From: Bacillota bacterium | GTDB taxonomy: Bacteria; Bacillota; Clostridia; Oscillospirales; Oscillospiraceae | Length of the DNA stretch: 64,000 nt | Direction: 5' to 3' | NCBI GenBank assembly: GCA_021768085.1 | Contig: JAETOJ010000015.1 | Coordinates: forward strand, 26,336-90,335 | Shown: positions 27,315 to 35,140 of the stretch, one piece after another | How positions within the stretch are numbered: position 1 is the first letter of the stretch | Layout: each line of letters opens with the position of its first letter | The notes under the pieces: generated by a model | Told to the model about the DNA's origin: nothing | Databases searched by the model: none | The model's input: the letters and a program-made list of their open reading frames with translations, nothing else | Made by a program: the position numbers and the translations under genes

Positions 27315-27755
27315 ATGAATCTGCATGAACTGTCTCCCGCCCCCGGCTCCACTCAGGTGGCCAAGCGCAAGGGGCGCGGCCCCGGCTCCGGCAACGGCAA
27401 GACCGCCGGCCGCGGCCACAAGGGCCAGTGGGCCCGTTCCGGCGGCGGCGTCCGCATCGGGTTTGAGGGCGGCCAGATGCCTCTGGCCCGCCGGCTGCCC
27501 AAGCGGGGCTTCCACAACATTTTCGCCAAGCGCCTGGAGGCCATCAACGTCTCCGCTCTGAACAAGTTTGAGGATGGCGCCGTTGTCAATGTTTGCGATC
27601 TGCTGGAAAAGGGTATCATTTCCAAGTGTGAGTACGGCGTCAAGATCCTCGGCAACGGGGAGCTGACCCGTAAGCTCACCGTCCGGGCGTCCGCTTTCTC
27701 CGCCTCGGCCAAAGAGAAGATCGAAAAGGCGGGCGGTACGGCGGAGGTGATCTGA
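27315..27755 (+). CDS. rplO: 50S ribosomal protein L15
   Basis: L15 is a late 50S assembly protein. The 146-residue protein starts [38 protein letters not shown], with an arginine/glycine-rich N-terminal extension that threads rRNA. The ATG at 27315 is 7 bases after GGAGGT; the ATG at 27300 lies upstream of that Shine-Dalgarno. Confidence 0.96.
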   Translation: MNLHELSPAPGSTQVAKRKGRGPGSGNGKTAGRGHKGQWARSGGGVRIGFEGGQMPLARRLPKRGFHNIFAKRLEAINVSALNKFEDGAVVNVCDLLEKGIISKCEYGVKILGNGELTRKLTVRASAFSASAKEKIEKAGGTAEVI

Positions 27756-27757
27756 GC

Positions 27758-29104
27758 ATGATTCAGACCATCAAAAACGCCTGGAAGGTGCCGGAGCTGC
27801 GGGGTAAGATCCTGTTCACCGTGTTCGCCCTGCTCATCTTCCGGGTGGGCGCCGCTATCCCGGTGCCCTTCATCGACACCGAAATGCTGAAAACCTATAT
27901 CGAGGCCCAGTCGGGCAGCATCTTCGGCCTGCTCAACGTGATGAGCGGCGACGCCTTCGCCCAGGCCACGGTGTTCGCCCTGTCCATCCAGCCCTATATC
28001 AACAGCTCCATCATCATTCAGCTGCTGACCATCGCCATCCCCGCCCTGGAGCGCCTCCAGAAGGAGGGCGGCGAGGAGGGCAAGAAGAAGCTGGAAGCCA
28101 TCACCCGGTACGCCACCGTGGGCATCGCCATCATCCAGGCCTTCGGCTACTACACCTTCCTCCGGGTGGGCACCAACGGCACCAGCCTGCTCACGGTGCA
28201 GGGCGTGTGGCCCGCCATCGTGATCATCACCGCCTTCGTGGCTGGCTCCGCCTTCCTGATGTGGCTGGGCGAGCAGATCACCGAGTTCGGCATCGGCAAC
28301 GGCATCTCCATCATCCTGTTTGCCGGCATTGTGGCCCGGGGCCCCGCCATGGTGAACACCATTTACCACGGCGTGACCGCTTGGATCGGCAAGGCCGACC
28401 CCACCACCACTGTGGTGATGCACCCGGTATTTATCCCCTTCGTCATCGTCGGTATGCTGCTGCTGGTGGCGTTCATCGTGTTCATCACCGACGCCGAGCG
28501 GCGTATCCCCGTGCAGTACGCCAAGCGGGTGGTGGGCCGGAAGATGTACGGCGGTCAGTCCAGCCATATTCCCATCAAGGTGAATATGTCCGGCGTGCTG
28601 CCCATCATCTTTGCCCAGGCCATCGCCTCCATCCCCGCTACCATCGGGATGTTCGTGCCCTCCGCCCAGACCAAGGGCAGCGGCTGGAACACCTTCCTGA
28701 CCATCTTTGATACCTCGGGGTGGGTGTACAGCATTGTGTATTTCCTGCTGATCATCCTGTTCAGCTATTTCTACAACACCATCCAGTTCAACCCCGTTGA
28801 GGTGGCCAACAACCTGAAGAAGAACGGCGGGTTCATCCCCGGCTTCCGCCCGGGCAAGCCCACCAGCGACTTCCTGTCCAAGGTTATCTCCCGGCTGACC
28901 ATCTTCGGCGCCATCTACCTGGGCATCGTGGCCCTGCTGCCCACCGTGGTGGGCAACATCATGGGCGCCTTCGGCAGCAGCGCTGGGCGCAGCCTGGGCA
29001 TCGGCGGCACCTCCATCATCATCGTGGTGGGCGTGGCGCTGGAGACCGTAAAGGCCCTGGAGGCCCAGCTCATGATGCGTCACTACAAGGGCTTCCTTGA
29101 GTGA
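27758..29104 (+). CDS. secY: Preprotein translocase subunit SecY
   Basis: SecY is the channel of the general secretion pathway in the cytoplasmic membrane. The 448-residue protein has ten hydrophobic helices. Family segments include the plug/TM2 stretch [22 protein letters not shown], the loop [25 protein letters not shown], and the C-terminal loop [25 protein letters not shown]. It begins 3 bases after the rplO stop, which is the usual spc-operon position. Confidence 0.97.
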   Translation: MIQTIKNAWKVPELRGKILFTVFALLIFRVGAAIPVPFIDTEMLKTYIEAQSGSIFGLLNVMSGDAFAQATVFALSIQPYINSSIIIQLLTIAIPALERLQKEGGEEGKKKLEAITRYATVGIAIIQAFGYYTFLRVGTNGTSLLTVQGVWPAIVIITAFVAGSAFLMWLGEQITEFGIGNGISIILFAGIVARGPAMVNTIYHGVTAWIGKADPTTTVVMHPVFIPFVIVGMLLLVAFIVFITDAERRIPVQYAKRVVGRKMYGGQSSHIPIKVNMSGVLPIIFAQAIASIPATIGMFVPSAQTKGSGWNTFLTIFDTSGWVYSIVYFLLIILFSYFYNTIQFNPVEVANNLKKNGGFIPGFRPGKPTSDFLSKVISRLTIFGAIYLGIVALLPTVVGNIMGAFGSSAGRSLGIGGTSIIIVVGVALETVKALEAQLMMRHYKGFLE

Positions 29105-29121
29105 GAGCAGGGGTGACTGAG

Positions 29122-29754
29122 ATGAAGCTCATTATGCTCGGCGCCCCCGGCGCCGGTAAGGGGACCCAGGCCGCCATCTTCAGTGAGCGGCTGGGCATCC
29201 CCACCATTTCCACAGGGAATATCCTGCGGGCTGCCGTGAAAAACGGCACGCCCGTGGGACTCCAGGCCAAGAGCTACATGGACGCGGGCAAGCTGGTGCC
29301 CGATGAGGTGATCATCGGCATCATCGCCGAGCGGCTGGGTGAGGCGGACTGCCAGAAGGGCTATATCCTGGACGGTGTGCCCCGCACCATCGCCCAGGCC
29401 GAGGCCCTGGAGGCCGCCGGAATTCGGTTTGACTGCGTGCTGGATATCGAGGTGGACGACCAGGAGATCCAGCGGCGTATGTCCGGCCGGCGGGCCTGCA
29501 CCGCCTGCGGCGCCACCTACCACGTGGAGGCCGCCCCCCCCAAGGTGGAGGGCGTGTGCGACGCCTGCGGCGGGACGCTGGTGCAGCGGGACGACGACAA
29601 GCCGGAGACCGTGCAGGATCGTCTGCGGGTGTACCACGCCCAGACCGAGCCCCTCAAGGACTTTTACGCCCAGCGGGGCGTCCTCAAGGTGGTGGACAAT
29701 CAGCCCACCATCGAGGACACCTCCAAGGCCATCGCGGCCGCTCTGGGTGTCTAA
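29122..29754 (+). CDS. adk: Adenylate kinase
   Basis: Adk balances ATP, ADP and AMP. The 210-residue long-form protein has the P-loop [10 protein letters not shown] (residues 7-16), the AMP-binding [15 protein letters not shown], and a LID domain with [10 protein letters not shown] and CDACGGTL, a four-cysteine zinc site of the Gram-positive type. The ATG at 29122 starts right on the P-loop; an in-frame start overlapping the secY stop is less likely. Confidence 0.97.
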   Translation: MKLIMLGAPGAGKGTQAAIFSERLGIPTISTGNILRAAVKNGTPVGLQAKSYMDAGKLVPDEVIIGIIAERLGEADCQKGYILDGVPRTIAQAEALEAAGIRFDCVLDIEVDDQEIQRRMSGRRACTACGATYHVEAAPPKVEGVCDACGGTLVQRDDDKPETVQDRLRVYHAQTEPLKDFYAQRGVLKVVDNQPTIEDTSKAIAAALGV

Positions 29755-29756
29755 CC

Positions 29757-30530
29757 ATGGAGCTGATTACGCTGAAATCCCCCCGGGAGCAGGAGGCCAT
29801 GCGCAGGGCCGGACGGATCACCGCCCAGGCCCGGGCGCTGGCCGGAAGCATGGTGTGCCCAGGGATCTCCACCAAGGAGATTGACGACGCGGTGCGCAGG
29901 TTTATCCGGGGCAAGGGGGCGGAACCCTCCTTTTTGGGATACGGCGGCTTCCCTGCCTCCACCTGCATTTCAGTGAACGAGGTGGTTATCCACGGGATCC
30001 CGTCCAGAAAGACCGTTCTGCGGGAAGGGGACATCGTCAGCGTTGACGTGGGGGCTTTTATTGACGGCTTCCACGGCGACTGCGCCGCCACCTACCCCTG
30101 CGGGGAGATCTCCTCTGAGGCCCAGCGGCTCATTGACGTGACCCGCCAGAGCTTCTGGGAGGGTTTCCAATTCGCAAGGGCGGGCCAGCGGGTGTCCGAC
30201 ATCTCTCACGCGGTTCAGCAGTACGTGGAGAAGCACGGCTATTCCGTGGTGCGGGATTTCGTGGGCCACGGCGTGGGGGCCAAGATGCACGAGGCCCCCG
30301 AGGTGCCCAACTTTGGCCCCGCCGGGCACGGCGCCCGGCTCCAGCCGGGTATGGCCATCGCCGTGGAGCCCATGGTGTGCGCCGGAGACTGGCCGGTGAA
30401 GGTGCTCAAGGACGGCTGGACTACCGTGTCAACGGACGGTTCACTGGCGGCCCACTATGAGAACACCATCCTCATCACCGAGGACGGGCCCGAGATCACC
30501 ACGGTCACCGAGGACGGGGCCTATGAGTGA
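29757..30530 (+). CDS. map: Methionine aminopeptidase, type I
   Basis: Map removes the initiator methionine. The 257-residue protein carries the metal ligands in order: VDVGAFIDGFHGDCAATY (two Asp), VGHGVGAKMHEAP (His), the Glu in MAIAVEPMV, and the Glu in HYENTILITED. It starts 2 bases after the adk stop and overlaps the KOW gene by 8 bases. Confidence 0.97.
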   Translation: MELITLKSPREQEAMRRAGRITAQARALAGSMVCPGISTKEIDDAVRRFIRGKGAEPSFLGYGGFPASTCISVNEVVIHGIPSRKTVLREGDIVSVDVGAFIDGFHGDCAATYPCGEISSEAQRLIDVTRQSFWEGFQFARAGQRVSDISHAVQQYVEKHGYSVVRDFVGHGVGAKMHEAPEVPNFGPAGHGARLQPGMAIAVEPMVCAGDWPVKVLKDGWTTVSTDGSLAAHYENTILITEDGPEITTVTEDGAYE

Positions 30531-30813
30531 GTGCACAGGCTGGATCGTCCGCTCAAACGCCGGACGGGACAGGGACGGGCTGTTCTGCGTCGTGGGCATG
30601 GATCAGGAGGGAAAGCGGCTGCTGCTGGCCGACGGCAAGCGGCGAAAGTGCGCGCGGCCCAAGGCCAAACAGCCGGGGCACGTCACCGTGCTGGCCGGAT
30701 TCCCCCAGGGATATGATCACCCCGCCATTCAAAGGCTGAAGCAGGGCGAGGCCCTGAGCGACAAGGAATTGAGAAGGGCGCTGGCCGCGTTCCGAGATCA
30801 ACTGGAGGTATGA
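30523..30813 (+). CDS. KOW domain RNA-binding protein (L14e/YlxR-like position)
   Basis: This 96-residue basic protein has a KOW-like start ([38 protein letters not shown]) and a helical tail. Such proteins occupy the gap between map and infA in many Clostridia and resemble the eukaryotic L14e/L6e/L27e KOW group. A ribosome or rRNA role is likely but not proven. It overlaps map by 8 bases and its end is 4 bases before infA. Confidence 0.85.
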   Translation: MSECTGWIVRSNAGRDRDGLFCVVGMDQEGKRLLLADGKRRKCARPKAKQPGHVTVLAGFPQGYDHPAIQRLKQGEALSDKELRRALAAFRDQLEV

Positions 30814-30817
30814 CGCT

Positions 30818-31036
30818 TTGGCAAAAGACGACATGATCGAGTTAGAGGGCGTCGTCACCGAGGCCCTGCCTAACACCACGTTCAACGTGGATATTGGAAA
30901 TGGACACATTATTCTGGCACACATTTCCGGGAAGCTGCGGATGAACTTCATCCGCATTCTCCCCGGCGACAAGGTCACGGTTCAGATGTCGCCCTACGAC
31001 CTGACCCGGGGCCGGATTACCTGGCGTTCCAAGTAA
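30818..31036 (+). CDS. infA: Translation initiation factor IF-1
   Basis: IF-1 is an OB-fold factor covering the A site during initiation. The 72-residue protein starts [22 protein letters not shown] and has [34 protein letters not shown]. The only start that gives the full family N-terminus is TTG at 30818, 7 bases after GGAGGT. A rare start codon may limit its synthesis. Confidence 0.96.
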   Translation: MAKDDMIELEGVVTEALPNTTFNVDIGNGHIILAHISGKLRMNFIRILPGDKVTVQMSPYDLTRGRITWRSK

Positions 31037-31122
31037 ACTATCAACGACCGAGTTGAAACGGACTGTCACCCGTTGGGGCCTTGCCTCCACAGGTGCGCCG
31101 AAACTGGCGGCCGGAGGCCGCC

Positions 31123-31230
31123 CCAAACCGAAGCCCAGCGAAGCGGGTTCGGTTTGGAGAGGAGGAGCGGCGGAGTGAACGAGCCCTCGCGTTTGCGCGG
31201 GGGTGAGCGATACGCAGCCCGCGACGACGA
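31123..31230 (+). repeat. Family A structured repeat, copy 2
   Basis: Stem 1 is CCAAACCGAAGCCC (31123-31136) with GGGTTCGGTTTGG (31145-31157), loop AGCGAA. GAGAGGAGG follows. Stem 2 uses GCGG (31167-31170) with CCGC (31219-31222), and stem 3 is CCCTCGCG (31184-31191) with CGCGGGGG (31196-31203). The closing motif is GACGAGG. Every stem differs in sequence from copies 1 and 3 yet still pairs. It lies sense in the infA-rpmJ gap, preceded by another perfect hairpin at about 31106-31122. Confidence 0.72.
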
Positions 31231-31264
31231 GGGGCCATCAGGCATTAACAGGAGGTTAAACGAT

Positions 31265-31378
31265 ATGAAAGTCAGACCGTCTGTCAAGCCCATGTGCGAG
31301 AAGTGCAAGATCATCAAGCGCAAGGGCAAAGTCATGGTCATTTGCGAGAACCCCAAGCACAAGCAGAGACAAGGTTAA
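31265..31378 (+). CDS. rpmJ: 50S ribosomal protein L36
   Basis: This 37-residue protein is the complete zinc-type L36: [20 protein letters not shown], then a cysteine ([13 protein letters not shown]) and histidine completing the zinc site. AGGAGG precedes the ATG. Confidence 0.96.
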   Translation: MKVRPSVKPMCEKCKIIKRKGKVMVICENPKHKQRQG

Positions 31379-31394
31379 AGGAGGGACATAGAGT

Positions 31395-31763
31395 ATGGCA
31401 CGTATTGCCGGCATTGATCTGCCGAAGGAGAAGCGAGTCGAGATCGGACTCACCTATATTTATGGCATCGGCCGCACCAGCGCGAGCAAGATCCTGGAGA
31501 AGGCGGGCATCAACCCCGATACCCGCGTGAAGGATCTCACCGACGCCGAGGAGGCCAAGCTGCGTGAGATCATCGGCCACGAGTACACCGTGGAGGGCGA
31601 CCTGCGCCGCAACGTGGCGATGGACATCAAGCGCCTGACCGAGATCGGCTGCTACCGGGGCATCCGCCATCGCAAGGGCCTTCCTGTGCGCGGTCAGCGC
31701 TCCAAAACCAACGCGCGTACCCGTAAGGGTCCCAAGCGCACCGTCGCCAACAAGAAGAAGTAA
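31395..31763 (+). CDS. rpsM: 30S ribosomal protein S13
   Basis: S13 contacts the P-site tRNA and bridges to the 50S. The 122-residue protein starts [26 protein letters not shown] and ends with the tRNA-contact tail [31 protein letters not shown] precedes the ATG. Confidence 0.97.
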   Translation: MARIAGIDLPKEKRVEIGLTYIYGIGRTSASKILEKAGINPDTRVKDLTDAEEAKLREIIGHEYTVEGDLRRNVAMDIKRLTEIGCYRGIRHRKGLPVRGQRSKTNARTRKGPKRTVANKKK

Positions 31764-31777
31764 GGAGGGATCATCAC

Positions 31778-32173
31778 ATGGCTGCTAACAAGAAAACCAT
31801 CAAGCGCCGCCGCGAGCGCAAAAATGTGGAGAAGGGTCAGGTGCATATCCGCTCCTCCTTCAACAACACCATGATCACCGTCACCGATATGCAGGGCAAC
31901 GCCCTGTCCTGGGCTTCCTCCGGTGAGATGGGCTTCCGGGGCTCCCGGAAATCCACCCCCTTCGCCGCCCAGACCGCCGCCGAGACCGCTGCCAATGCCG
32001 CCATCGAGCAGTGCGGCCTCAAGAGCGTCGAGGTGTATGTCAAGGGTCCCGGCCAAGGGCGCGAGGCTGCTATCCGGGCGCTCCAGGCCGTGGGCCTGGA
32101 GGTCACCCTCATCAAGGACGTGACACCCGTGCCCCACAACGGCTGCCGTCCCCCCAAGCGCCGCCGCGTCTGA
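31778..32173 (+). CDS. rpsK: 30S ribosomal protein S11
   Basis: S11 lies on the 30S platform. The 131-residue protein has [30 protein letters not shown] and ends with the conserved [26 protein letters not shown] precedes the ATG. Confidence 0.97.
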   Translation: MAANKKTIKRRRERKNVEKGQVHIRSSFNNTMITVTDMQGNALSWASSGEMGFRGSRKSTPFAAQTAAETAANAAIEQCGLKSVEVYVKGPGQGREAAIRALQAVGLEVTLIKDVTPVPHNGCRPPKRRRV

Positions 32174-32194
32174 TCTGGAAGGAGGAAAACCGAT

Positions 32195-32794
32195 ATGGCT
32201 AAGAATATGCAGCCCTACCTGAAGCGCTGCCGCACGCTGGGCATCTCCCCCGCCGTCATGGGCGTGAACAAGGAGTCCAACCGGAACCCCGGCCCCCAGC
32301 GCCGCCCCAAGAAGAGCGAGTACGCGCTCCAGCTCACCGAGAAGCAGAAGGTGAAGTTCGTCTACGGCGTGCTGGAGAAGCAGTTCCGCGCCTACTACGA
32401 GAAGGCCGCCCGCATGAAGGGCAACACCGGCGACGAGCTGATGACCCTGCTGGAGCGCCGGCTGGACAACGTGGTGTTCCGTCTGGGCCTGGCCGCCACC
32501 CGGCGGGAGGCCCGGCAGCTGGTCAACCATGGCCACTTTACCGTCAACGGCAAGCGGGTGAATATCCCCTCCTACCTGGTCAAGACCGGCGATGTGGTGG
32601 CTGTGCGGGACAAGAGCCGCTCCTCCGCCAAGTTCAAGAAGATGGTGGAGGACGACCGGTTCGTGGCCGCCCCCAAGTGGCTGGAGAAGGCGAAGAACGC
32701 GCCGCTGGAGGGTAAAGTCATTGCCATGCCGCAGCGGGACGACATCGACTTCGATGTTGCTGTTAACCTCATCGTGGAGTTGTACTCCAAGTAA
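32195..32794 (+). CDS. rpsD: 30S ribosomal protein S4
   Basis: S4 starts 30S assembly and often represses the alpha operon. The 199-residue protein has an S4 RNA-binding domain (RLDNVVFRLGLAATRREARQLVNHGHFTVNGKRVNIPS). The N-terminus lacks the cysteine zinc knuckle of some S4 forms. AAGGAGGA precedes the ATG. The 129 bases before rpoA contain a hairpin CCCGCCG/CGGCGGG but no gene. Confidence 0.97.
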   Translation: MAKNMQPYLKRCRTLGISPAVMGVNKESNRNPGPQRRPKKSEYALQLTEKQKVKFVYGVLEKQFRAYYEKAARMKGNTGDELMTLLERRLDNVVFRLGLAATRREARQLVNHGHFTVNGKRVNIPSYLVKTGDVVAVRDKSRSSAKFKKMVEDDRFVAAPKWLEKAKNAPLEGKVIAMPQRDDIDFDVAVNLIVELYSK

Positions 32795-32923
32795 TGCCGG
32801 CCATCCGTCGGTATTACCGGGAGGCCCGCCGTCCGGCTGGGCGGCGGGTTGCCCGGCGTACAACGACCCTACCGAGCGATTCCCGGCAACAAACGCCACT
32901 GTAAAAGGAGGGTAACACACGAT

Positions 32924-33874
32924 ATGGTAGAAATCCAGAAGCCGCGTATCGAATGTATCGAGAATGTGGGCGACGATTCCTACGGGAAATACGTGGTCGA
33001 GCCGCTGGAGCGGGGCTACGGCACCACCATCGGCAACTCCCTGCGTCGCATCCTGCTGTCCTCGCTGCCCGGCACGGCGGTCACCACCGTCAAAATCGCC
33101 GGCGTGCAACACGAGTTCTCCGTCATCCCTGGCGTCAAGGAGGACGTGACGGAGATTGTCCTCAACATCAAGGGCATCATCGCCAAACTGTACAGCGAGG
33201 GCGTCAAAACGGTCTACATTGAGGCCGCCGGCGAGGGCGCCGTCACCGCGGGGGATATCAAAACCGACAGCGACGTGGAGATCTTGAACCCGGAGCACCA
33301 CATTGCTACCCTGGGGCCCGAGGCCACCCTCAACATGGAGCTCACCCTGTCCCAGGGCCGGGGCTATGTCACCGCGGATCGAAACAAGCCTTCCCAGACG
33401 ATCATCGGGGTCATCCCCGTGGACTCGGTATACACCCCTGTGCGGAAGGTGAATTACTTCGTGGAGAACACCCGCGTGGGCGACGCCACAGACTACGATA
33501 AGCTGACGCTGGAGGTCTGGACCAACGGCACGATTTCCGCCCGGGATGCCGTCTCCCTGGGCGCCCGGATTCTGGTGGATCACTTTACCCTGTTCACCGA
33601 TTTGTCCGAAACCATGGGCTCCAAGGCCACTGTGGTAGAGAAGGCCGAGGCCCAGCGCGACAAGGTGCTGGAGCTTACCATCGAGGAGCTGGATCTGTCC
33701 GTGCGTTCCTTCAACTGCCTGAAGCGGGCCAATATTAACACCGTGGAGGATCTCATCTCCAAGACTGAGGACGAGATGATGAAGGTGCGCAACCTGGGCC
33801 GCAAGTCCCTGGAGGAGGTCATCAACAAGCTGGCGATGATGGGACTGTCCCTGGCCAGCGACGAGAATCTTTAA
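32924..33874 (+). CDS. rpoA: RNA polymerase alpha subunit
   Basis: Alpha dimerises to start RNA polymerase assembly. The 316-residue protein has the N-terminal domain with [21 protein letters not shown], and the C-terminal DNA-binding domain with [23 protein letters not shown] and [21 protein letters not shown] precedes the ATG at 32924; the longer frame would begin inside the spacer. Confidence 0.98.
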   Translation: MVEIQKPRIECIENVGDDSYGKYVVEPLERGYGTTIGNSLRRILLSSLPGTAVTTVKIAGVQHEFSVIPGVKEDVTEIVLNIKGIIAKLYSEGVKTVYIEAAGEGAVTAGDIKTDSDVEILNPEHHIATLGPEATLNMELTLSQGRGYVTADRNKPSQTIIGVIPVDSVYTPVRKVNYFVENTRVGDATDYDKLTLEVWTNGTISARDAVSLGARILVDHFTLFTDLSETMGSKATVVEKAEAQRDKVLELTIEELDLSVRSFNCLKRANINTVEDLISKTEDEMMKVRNLGRKSLEEVINKLAMMGLSLASDENL

Positions 33875-33899
33875 AACGGCGCAAAGCGCTGTTTTGGGG

Positions 33900-34008
33900 C
33901 CCCACGAAAGCCCAGCGAAGCGGGTTTCGTGGGGAGAGGAGGCACAGCGAAATGAGTGAGCTTTCAGCGAAGCTGGAAGCGAAGGATATGGAGCTTGTGC
34001 CGACGAGG
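33900..34008 (+). repeat. Family A structured repeat, copy 3
   Basis: Stem 1 is CCCCACGAAAGCCC (33900-33913) with GGGTTTCGTGGGG (33922-33934), loop AGCGAA; then GAGAGGAGG. Stem 2 is GGCACA (33941-33946) with TGTGCC (33996-34001). Stem 3 is GCTTTCAGC (33960-33968) with GCTGGAAGC (33972-33980), and the closing motif is GACGAGG. It is sense in the rpoA-rplQ gap. Confidence 0.8.
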
Positions 34009-34131
34009 CGGCGCGGAAGTATGTAACGTTCCTGTCCGCGCACACAACCGTGTTCCAACAGGTCCAACCTGTTCGGGCGTCAGAACGAATTTCAAACACC
34101 CCGCCAAGCGGGGCCAAAGGAGTGCTTTACA

Positions 34132-34473
34132 ATGGCTAAGAACCGTAAGCTGGGCCGCACCAGCGACCAGCGCCGCGCCATGCTGCGCGCCATGACCACC
34201 TATCTGCTGGAGAATGGGCAGATCAAGACCACCTACTCCCGGGCCAAAGAGGTCGCCCCCATCGCGGAGAAGATGATCACCCTGGCCAAGAAGAACAACC
34301 TGGCCGCTTACCGGCAGGTGCTGGCCTACGTCACCAAAGAGGACGTGGCTAAGAAGCTGTTCGACCAGATCGGCCCCAAGTATGCCGACCGCAACGGCGG
34401 CTATACCCGGGTGCTGAAGCTGGGCCCCCGCCGCGGCGACGCGGCCGAGATGGCCATCATTCAGCTGGTGTAA
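34132..34473 (+). CDS. rplQ: 50S ribosomal protein L17
   Basis: L17 lies near the tunnel exit. The 113-residue protein starts [40 protein letters not shown] and ends [31 protein letters not shown] precedes the ATG. Last gene of the superoperon, followed by a family B-like hairpin and a terminator. Confidence 0.97.
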   Translation: MAKNRKLGRTSDQRRAMLRAMTTYLLENGQIKTTYSRAKEVAPIAEKMITLAKKNNLAAYRQVLAYVTKEDVAKKLFDQIGPKYADRNGGYTRVLKLGPRRGDAAEMAIIQLV

Positions 34474-34475
34474 GC

Positions 34476-34498
34476 TCCTTTTCTTGAGAGAAAAAGGA
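34476..34498 (+). repeat. Family B-like hairpin, copy 3
   Basis: TCCTTTTCT (34476-34484) pairs with AGAAAAAGGA (34489-34498), three bases after the rplQ stop. The hairpin matches copies 1 and 2 in shape and position, but the downstream GCTTGAAGC and CGACGG blocks are not found. Confidence 0.5.
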
Positions 34499-34578
34499 AC
34501 CGAAAAGGGTCTTAGACCCGTGAGCTTTATGCCGCTACCGCCCCGGGCGGTTATCCGGCATTTTCTCTCGGTAACCAG

Positions 34579-34614
34579 ACAAAAGCCCTCTGCCAGACGG
34601 CAGGGGGCTTTTGT
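34579..34614 (+). terminator. Terminator of the ribosomal superoperon
   Basis: A 16-bp stem with one mismatch (34579-34594 with 34599-34614) whose 3' arm ends in CTTTTGT. Confidence 0.82.
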
Positions 34615-34817
34615 CATGCGGCGATGCGTACTTTTATTACTATAACTGCCCGATGGGCTAATGGCCACCCGACAGAGGAAACAGCCTTGAAAACATAGAC
34701 AGGATGGAGGAAAAAACAGAGCGCTTTGAAGCGGTTTGCGGGCATGAATGATAGGAAGTTCCCCCCCATGGACGGGGAAAAAGAGGAGATTTTGCCCTCT
34801 TGCGGCGATTTTTCGAT

Positions 34818-34846
34818 TTGACAAGACCATTGCGCTGCCCTATACT
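34818..34846 (+). promoter_or_regulatory. Distal S-layer promoter P1
   Basis: TTGACA (34818-34823), 17 bases, TATACT (34841-34846). Confidence 0.78.
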
Positions 34847-34994
34847 ATAAGCTGTAATCCGCAGGCGGGGGAGGGGGTGCTGGGAAAAGCGTTTTGAGCT
34901 TAAAGGTTCGCGATTTGGTTATTTTTAAGCATTTTGCACTTTTTTGTGCCGCTTCGGTCTTTGTTACAGTTATGTTACACTTGGGCTTGACCCA

Positions 34995-35023
34995 TTGACT
35001 TTGACGGTGGGTGGAGCTATAAT
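34995..35023 (+). promoter_or_regulatory. Proximal S-layer promoter P2
   Basis: TTGACT (34995-35000), 17 bases, TATAAT (35018-35023). Two near-consensus promoters fit a very highly expressed surface protein. Confidence 0.82.
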
Positions 35024-35140
35024 GCGATTAGCCTAAGGGAGGAAGCTCCGCGAGGGTGAGAGGATGACCCATCCTATCACCTAAAAACAGCGGATTTTGC
35101 CTCCTATACGGCCAAAAAATAGTAAGGAGGAAACATTCCA

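Larger units (their letters stand above)
34615..35140 (+). other. Regulatory gap upstream of the S-layer gene
   Basis: These 526 bases hold no credible gene. They contain two strong tandem promoters (34818-34846 and 34995-35023), a small hairpin GCACTTTTTTGTGC (34936-34949), and an AT-richer stretch. The leader from the nearer promoter is about 110 bases. I looked for a known riboswitch and found none. Confidence 0.6.

Noticed and set aside
30818..31036. ATG start for infA further inside the gene
   Set aside because: It would remove conserved N-terminal residues and has no Shine-Dalgarno; the TTG at 30818 has GGAGGT at good spacing.
31694..34117. 807-codon antisense frame over rpsK-rpsD-rpoA
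   Set aside because: Frame shadow of strongly biased ribosomal genes; the sense proteins are certain.
34615..34817. Possible riboswitch (for example cyclic-di-GMP) before the S-layer gene
   Set aside because: Short hairpins and GC blocks were seen, but no conserved aptamer core of any class I know.
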